Shown: positions 60,534 through 64,000 of the stretch, in pieces
Layout: each line of letters opens with the position of its first letter
How positions within the stretch are numbered: position 1 is the stretch's first letter
DNA from: Paraburkholderia humisilvae
Lineage (GTDB): Bacteria > Pseudomonadota > Gammaproteobacteria > Burkholderiales > Burkholderiaceae
NCBI RefSeq assembly: GCF_902859855.1
Contig: NZ_CADIKH010000004.1
Coordinates: 62,001-126,000 of the forward strand
Reading direction: 5' to 3'
DNA length: 64,000 nt
Program-made: the position numbers and the translations under genes
The notes under the pieces: model-generated
Databases searched by the model: none
What the model was told of the DNA's origin: nothing
What the model saw: the letters and a program-made list of their open reading frames with translations, nothing else

Positions 60534-63500
60534 TCACGCATGCGCGGAAGACGTGTGGTCGATAGCACGCGCCGCCTTGCGCTTCGCGAGCCAGCTATGC
60601 ACCATGCCGAACACCACCGGCACGAAGATCAGCGTCGACATCGTGCCGGCGGCGAGGCCGCCGATCACCGCGCGGCCGAGCGGCGCATTCTGCTCGCCGC
60701 CGTCGCCAAGACCCAGCGCCATCGGCAGCATGCCGATCAGCATCGCGAGCGCGGTCATCAGCACCGGGCGGAAGCGGCTGAAGCCCGCGTCGAGTGCGGC
60801 GTCGAGTGGCGGCACGCCGGCGGCGAGCTTCTCGCGCGCAGTGTTGATCACCAGAATGCTGTTCGCGGTCGCGATGCCAATGCACAGGATCGTCCCCGTC
60901 AGCGCGGGCACGCTCAACGTCGTATGAGTGGCGAACAGCATCCACGAGATGCCGGCGAGCGAAGCCGGGTAGCCAGTCACGATAATCAGCGGATCGACCC
61001 ACGACTGAAAATTCACGACCATCAGCAGGTAGACCAGCACGATCGCGAACACGAGCCCGAAGCCGAGGCCGGAAAACGATTCGTTCATCGACTGCACCTG
61101 GCCGCGCACCACGATCGACGAGCCCGGCGGCAACTGTGCGCGCGCATCGTCCACGAGTTTGGTGACGTCCGATGCGACGCCGCCCAGATCGCGCCCCTGC
61201 GCCGACGCGAAGATGTCGAGCACCGGCTGCACGTTGTAGTGCGACACGACCGCCTGCTGCGTGCCGCGCGTCATCGTGCCAAGCGTGCCGAGCAGGTTCT
61301 GCGGGTTCACCTTCGGCGAGATGGTCGTGATCGGGATATTCGCGAGCGTCTGCAGCGAGTGGATATCGTATTGCGGCACTTCGGCCATCAACGGGTAGCT
61401 GACGCCGTTCTTCGGGTCGAGCCAGAAATTCGGCGAGGTTTGCGAACTGCCGGACAACGCGATCAGCAGGTTCTGCGCGACGTCTCGCTGCGTGAGGCCG
61501 GCCTGGATCGCCTTGGTGCGATCGACGTCGACGTTGATGGCCGGTTCGTCGCCGGGCTGCTGGATGCGCGCATCGACGAGGCCGCGCACGCCGCGCAGCT
61601 TCGCGAGCAGATGATTCGCGACCACCCGGTTCGCATCGAGCTTGTTGCCGACAATCTGCACGTCGATCGGCGCCGGCAGGCCGAAGTTCAGAATCTGGCT
61701 GACGATGTCCGCGGGCAGAAACGCAAACGTGACGCCGGGAAACGACGCGTTCAGCACATTGCGCAGCGTCGCGACGTATTGGGCGGTCGGCTTGTGGTCA
61801 GGCTTCAGCGAAATCAGGATGTCCGCATCTTCGGAACCGATCGGGTCCGACGAGTCGTAAGTCAGGTTGATGCCGCTGACCGGCACGCCGATGTTGTCGA
61901 GTATCGAGCCCTGCTCCGACGCCGGAATCACGGTGCGGATCTTTGCTTCGACTTCGTCGGTGAGGCGTGCGGTTTCCTCGATGCGGGTGCCGGTTGGTGC
62001 GCGCAGGTGCAAACGAATGTCGCCAGTATCGACGGCCGGAAAAAAGTCGCGGCCGATCAACGGCACCAGCACCAGCGAACCGACGCACACGAGCACGAAC
62101 AACGGAATGAAACGGCGGCGCCGTTCAATCGCCTGCTCGAGCGCGCCGCGATAGAGATGACGCACCGTCTCGAAACGCTGTTCGAAGCCGGCCTGGAAGC
62201 GTGAGAACACCGCAAAGCGCCCTTGCGGCGCACCGGCTTCCTTGCTCCGCGCGCGCATCAGGTACATCGCAAGCGTTGGGATCAGCGTGCGCGAGAAAAA
62301 GTACGACGCACACATCGCAAATACCACCGCTTCCGCGAGCGGCACGAACAGGTATCGCGCAACGCCCGACAGCAGGAACATCGGCACGAATACGATGCAG
62401 ATCGACAGCGTCGATACGAACGTCGGCACCGCGATTTCGCCGGAGCCGTTCAGGATCGCATCGTGCAACGGCGCGCCGTTCTCCAGGTGATGCGTGATGT
62501 TCTCGATCGCAACGGTCGCATCGTCCACCAGAATGCCGACCGCGAGCGCGAGTCCGCCCAGCGTCATGATGTTGATCGTTTCGCCCAGCGCCGACAGCGC
62601 GATCAGCGACGTCAACACCGCCAGCGGAATCGTGACCGCGATAATCAGCGTCGCACGCCAGCTGCCGAGAAAGAGCAGGATCATCGCGGCGGTCAGGCAC
62701 GCGGCGATCGCGGCCTCGCGCACCACCCCGCTCACCGCCGACTTCACGAACACCGATTGATCCGACAGCGGCGTGATTTTCAGCGAACTCGGCAGACCGG
62801 CGGCGATATTCGGCAGCTTCGACTTCACCTGCTGGATGATCGTCAGCGTCGACGCGCTGCCGGTCTTTTCGATTTCCAGCAGCGCCGCGCGCTTGCCGTC
62901 GCTGCGCACGATATTGGTTTGCGGCGCATAGCCGTCGATCACATGCGCGACGTCGCGCACATAGACCACCCCGCCGTTCACGGTCTTGATCGGCAGGTTA
63001 TTCAGTTCCGCGATCGTATCGGTGCTGCCGTTCAGCTCGACGTTGTATTCGCGCGTCCCGATCTTGGCGGTGCCGCCCGGCAGGATCAGATTCTGCGCGT
63101 TCACCGCATTGACGACGTCGAGCGGCGCGAGTCCCTTCGCCTGCAACGCGGCCGGATCGAGTTCGACCATCACCTGGCGGACCTTGCCGCCGAACGGCAG
63201 CGGCACGGCCGCGCCCTGCACGGTCGCGAGCTGCGTGCGGATAAAGCTGTTGCCGAGGTCGTACAGCTCCTGCTCCGGCAGCGTGTTGCTCGACAGACCC
63301 AGTTCGAGCACCGGCACGGTCGACGCGTTGTAGGTGATGATGTTCGGCGGCAGCGTGCCTGGCGGCAACAGGCGCAGCAGCGACTCGGAGTTCGACGACG
63401 CCTGGGCGACCGCGCGATTGATGTCGGCGCCCGGATGGAAGAACACCTTGACGACCGCGACGCCATTCAGCGATTGCGACTCGATGTGCTCGATATCGTC

Positions 63501-63725
63501 GACGTCCGTCGTCAGCGCGCGTTCGTAGATCGACGTGATCCGCTGCGCCATGTCCTGGGCGGACAAGCCGTTGAACGACCACACGATGCTGACCACCGGC
63601 ACATTGATATTCGGAAAGATATCGGTCGGCGTGCGCAGGATCGCGAGCGGCCCCATGATGAAGAGCAGCACGGCCAGCACGATGAACGTATACGGACGCT
63701 TGAGCGCGAGCTTGACGATCCACAT
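60534..63725 (-). CDS. RND inner-membrane efflux pump
   Basis: A 1063-residue proton-driven RND transporter, full length, with twelve membrane segments and two large periplasmic loops. The start at 63725 (MWIVKLALKRPYTFIVLAVLLFIMGP) is the first ATG at the conserved N-terminus. The paired Asp401-Asp402 in GILVDDATVAIEN marks the hydrophobe/drug-exporting (HAE-like) class rather than the metal-exporting class, despite the heavy-metal-like kinase pair nearby. First gene of the operon pump-adaptor-channel. Divergent from the DUF4148-like gene at the window edge. Confidence 0.94.
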   Translation of the reverse strand: MWIVKLALKRPYTFIVLAVLLFIMGPLAILRTPTDIFPNINVPVVSIVWSFNGLSAQDMAQRITSIYERALTTDVDDIEHIESQSLNGVAVVKVFFHPGADINRAVAQASSNSESLLRLLPPGTLPPNIITYNASTVPVLELGLSSNTLPEQELYDLGNSFIRTQLATVQGAAVPLPFGGKVRQVMVELDPAALQAKGLAPLDVVNAVNAQNLILPGGTAKIGTREYNVELNGSTDTIAELNNLPIKTVNGGVVYVRDVAHVIDGYAPQTNIVRSDGKRAALLEIEKTGSASTLTIIQQVKSKLPNIAAGLPSSLKITPLSDQSVFVKSAVSGVVREAAIAACLTAAMILLFLGSWRATLIIAVTIPLAVLTSLIALSALGETINIMTLGGLALAVGILVDDATVAIENITHHLENGAPLHDAILNGSGEIAVPTFVSTLSICIVFVPMFLLSGVARYLFVPLAEAVVFAMCASYFFSRTLIPTLAMYLMRARSKEAGAPQGRFAVFSRFQAGFEQRFETVRHLYRGALEQAIERRRRFIPLFVLVCVGSLVLVPLIGRDFFPAVDTGDIRLHLRAPTGTRIEETARLTDEVEAKIRTVIPASEQGSILDNIGVPVSGINLTYDSSDPIGSEDADILISLKPDHKPTAQYVATLRNVLNASFPGVTFAFLPADIVSQILNFGLPAPIDVQIVGNKLDANRVVANHLLAKLRGVRGLVDARIQQPGDEPAINVDVDRTKAIQAGLTQRDVAQNLLIALSGSSQTSPNFWLDPKNGVSYPLMAEVPQYDIHSLQTLANIPITTISPKVNPQNLLGTLGTMTRGTQQAVVSHYNVQPVLDIFASAQGRDLGGVASDVTKLVDDARAQLPPGSSIVVRGQVQSMNESFSGLGFGLVFAIVLVYLLMVVNFQSWVDPLIIVTGYPASLAGISWMLFATHTTLSVPALTGTILCIGIATANSILVINTAREKLAAGVPPLDAALDAGFSRFRPVLMTALAMLIGMLPMALGLGDGGEQNAPLGRAVIGGLAAGTMSTLIFVPVVFGMVHSWLAKRKAARAIDHTSSAHA

Positions 63726-63970
63726 GGCTGGACTTCCTCGACGATAAACGGTGTGTCGGCCGCCCTCGCCGCCCGCTGCGGACACGAAGGCCTCGTGATG
63801 GCTAGCAGTGTGCGCAGCCCGCCATTACCCGATACCGACGCATTGATTACCGCTCTGTTATCTACGCGTCGCTGCCCGACATTACGGGTTCGTCATCTGG
63901 GCGTCAGGGTCTGGTCAACGTGCGTTTCCGACAATGAACGCGTTGTTCAACCACTCAGAAGGAACGCGTC

Positions 63971-64000
63971 ATGAAATCGCTGATTCACGCTGTCGTCGCG
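63971..64000 (+). CDS. Start of a secreted protein, probably DUF4148 (partial)
   Basis: Only the first ten codons (MKSLIHAVVA) are inside the window, preceded by an AAGGAA ribosome site. This opening matches the signal peptide of the small DUF4148 proteins that are abundant in Burkholderiales. The rest lies beyond the right edge, so the call is tentative. Confidence 0.5.
   Translation, partial: MKSLIHAVVA

Noticed and set aside
60540..63974. Two very long rightward open frames (554 and 583 codons) opposite the RND pump
   Set aside because: They are antisense shadows of a high-GC gene: the products are Arg/His/Gln-rich with no domains, while the opposite strand encodes a full RND pump with all motifs.

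Overview
The window is GC-rich DNA with dense overlapping operons. Its gene content is typical of Burkholderiales, most likely Paraburkholderia or Burkholderia: a complete type VI secretion system (T6SS) with a Tle5-type phospholipase, an Ohr/OhrR pair, a Tat-exported phospholipase C, a DhaK/DhaL pair, a RND efflux operon, and the start of a DUF4148-type secreted protein at the right edge. The genus is inferred from gene content only. I see no tRNA, rRNA, CRISPR array, insertion sequence or phage genes.

Left part (1-25600). This is a run of metabolic, regulatory and stress genes. A PAS-domain sensor kinase is followed by an amidase and a MetX-like alpha/beta hydrolase. A tightly coupled five-gene transport operon (ATPase, two permeases, binding protein, alkaline-phosphatase-superfamily hydrolase; 10776 down to 5043) is divergent from a SorC-type regulator; an imperfect 24-bp direct repeat lies between them. 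Next come a sigma-70 region 4 protein, a glycine-zipper lipoprotein, dhaL-dhaK, a small lipoprotein, a TetR regulator and an OmpR-type regulator with a degenerate receiver. Phospholipase C with a small lipoprotein, ChrA, and ohrR/ohr with two palindromic operator candidates follow, then a small secreted protein and an isochorismatase-family hydrolase.

Centre (25746-54148). This is one complete T6SS cluster arranged as two divergent transcription units around an AT-rich 530-bp spacer (45545-46073). The leftward unit is tssB-tssC-vgrG-tle5-two Sel1 immunity lipoproteins-PAAR-unknown membrane protein-tssM-tssA-tssF-tssG-tssJ. The rightward unit is tssK-tssL-OmpA-family protein-hcp-clpV-tssE. All thirteen core functions TssA-M are present plus a PAAR tip. 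No Fha/PpkA/PppA phosphorylation genes are seen. The effector cargo is a phospholipase D (two HKD motifs) translationally coupled to a VgrG with a transthyretin-like tail, followed by a tandem duplicated pair of Sel1-repeat lipoproteins. A truncated start of a third copy is trapped just upstream of PAAR, with its stop overlapping the PAAR start codon.

Right part (54182-64000). An MDR-family oxidoreductase is followed by a two-component system resembling heavy-metal sensors. The system is convergent with, and overlaps by 26 bp, a RND efflux operon (inner-membrane pump, periplasmic adaptor, NodT-type outer-membrane lipoprotein). The window ends in the first codons of a secreted DUF4148-like protein.
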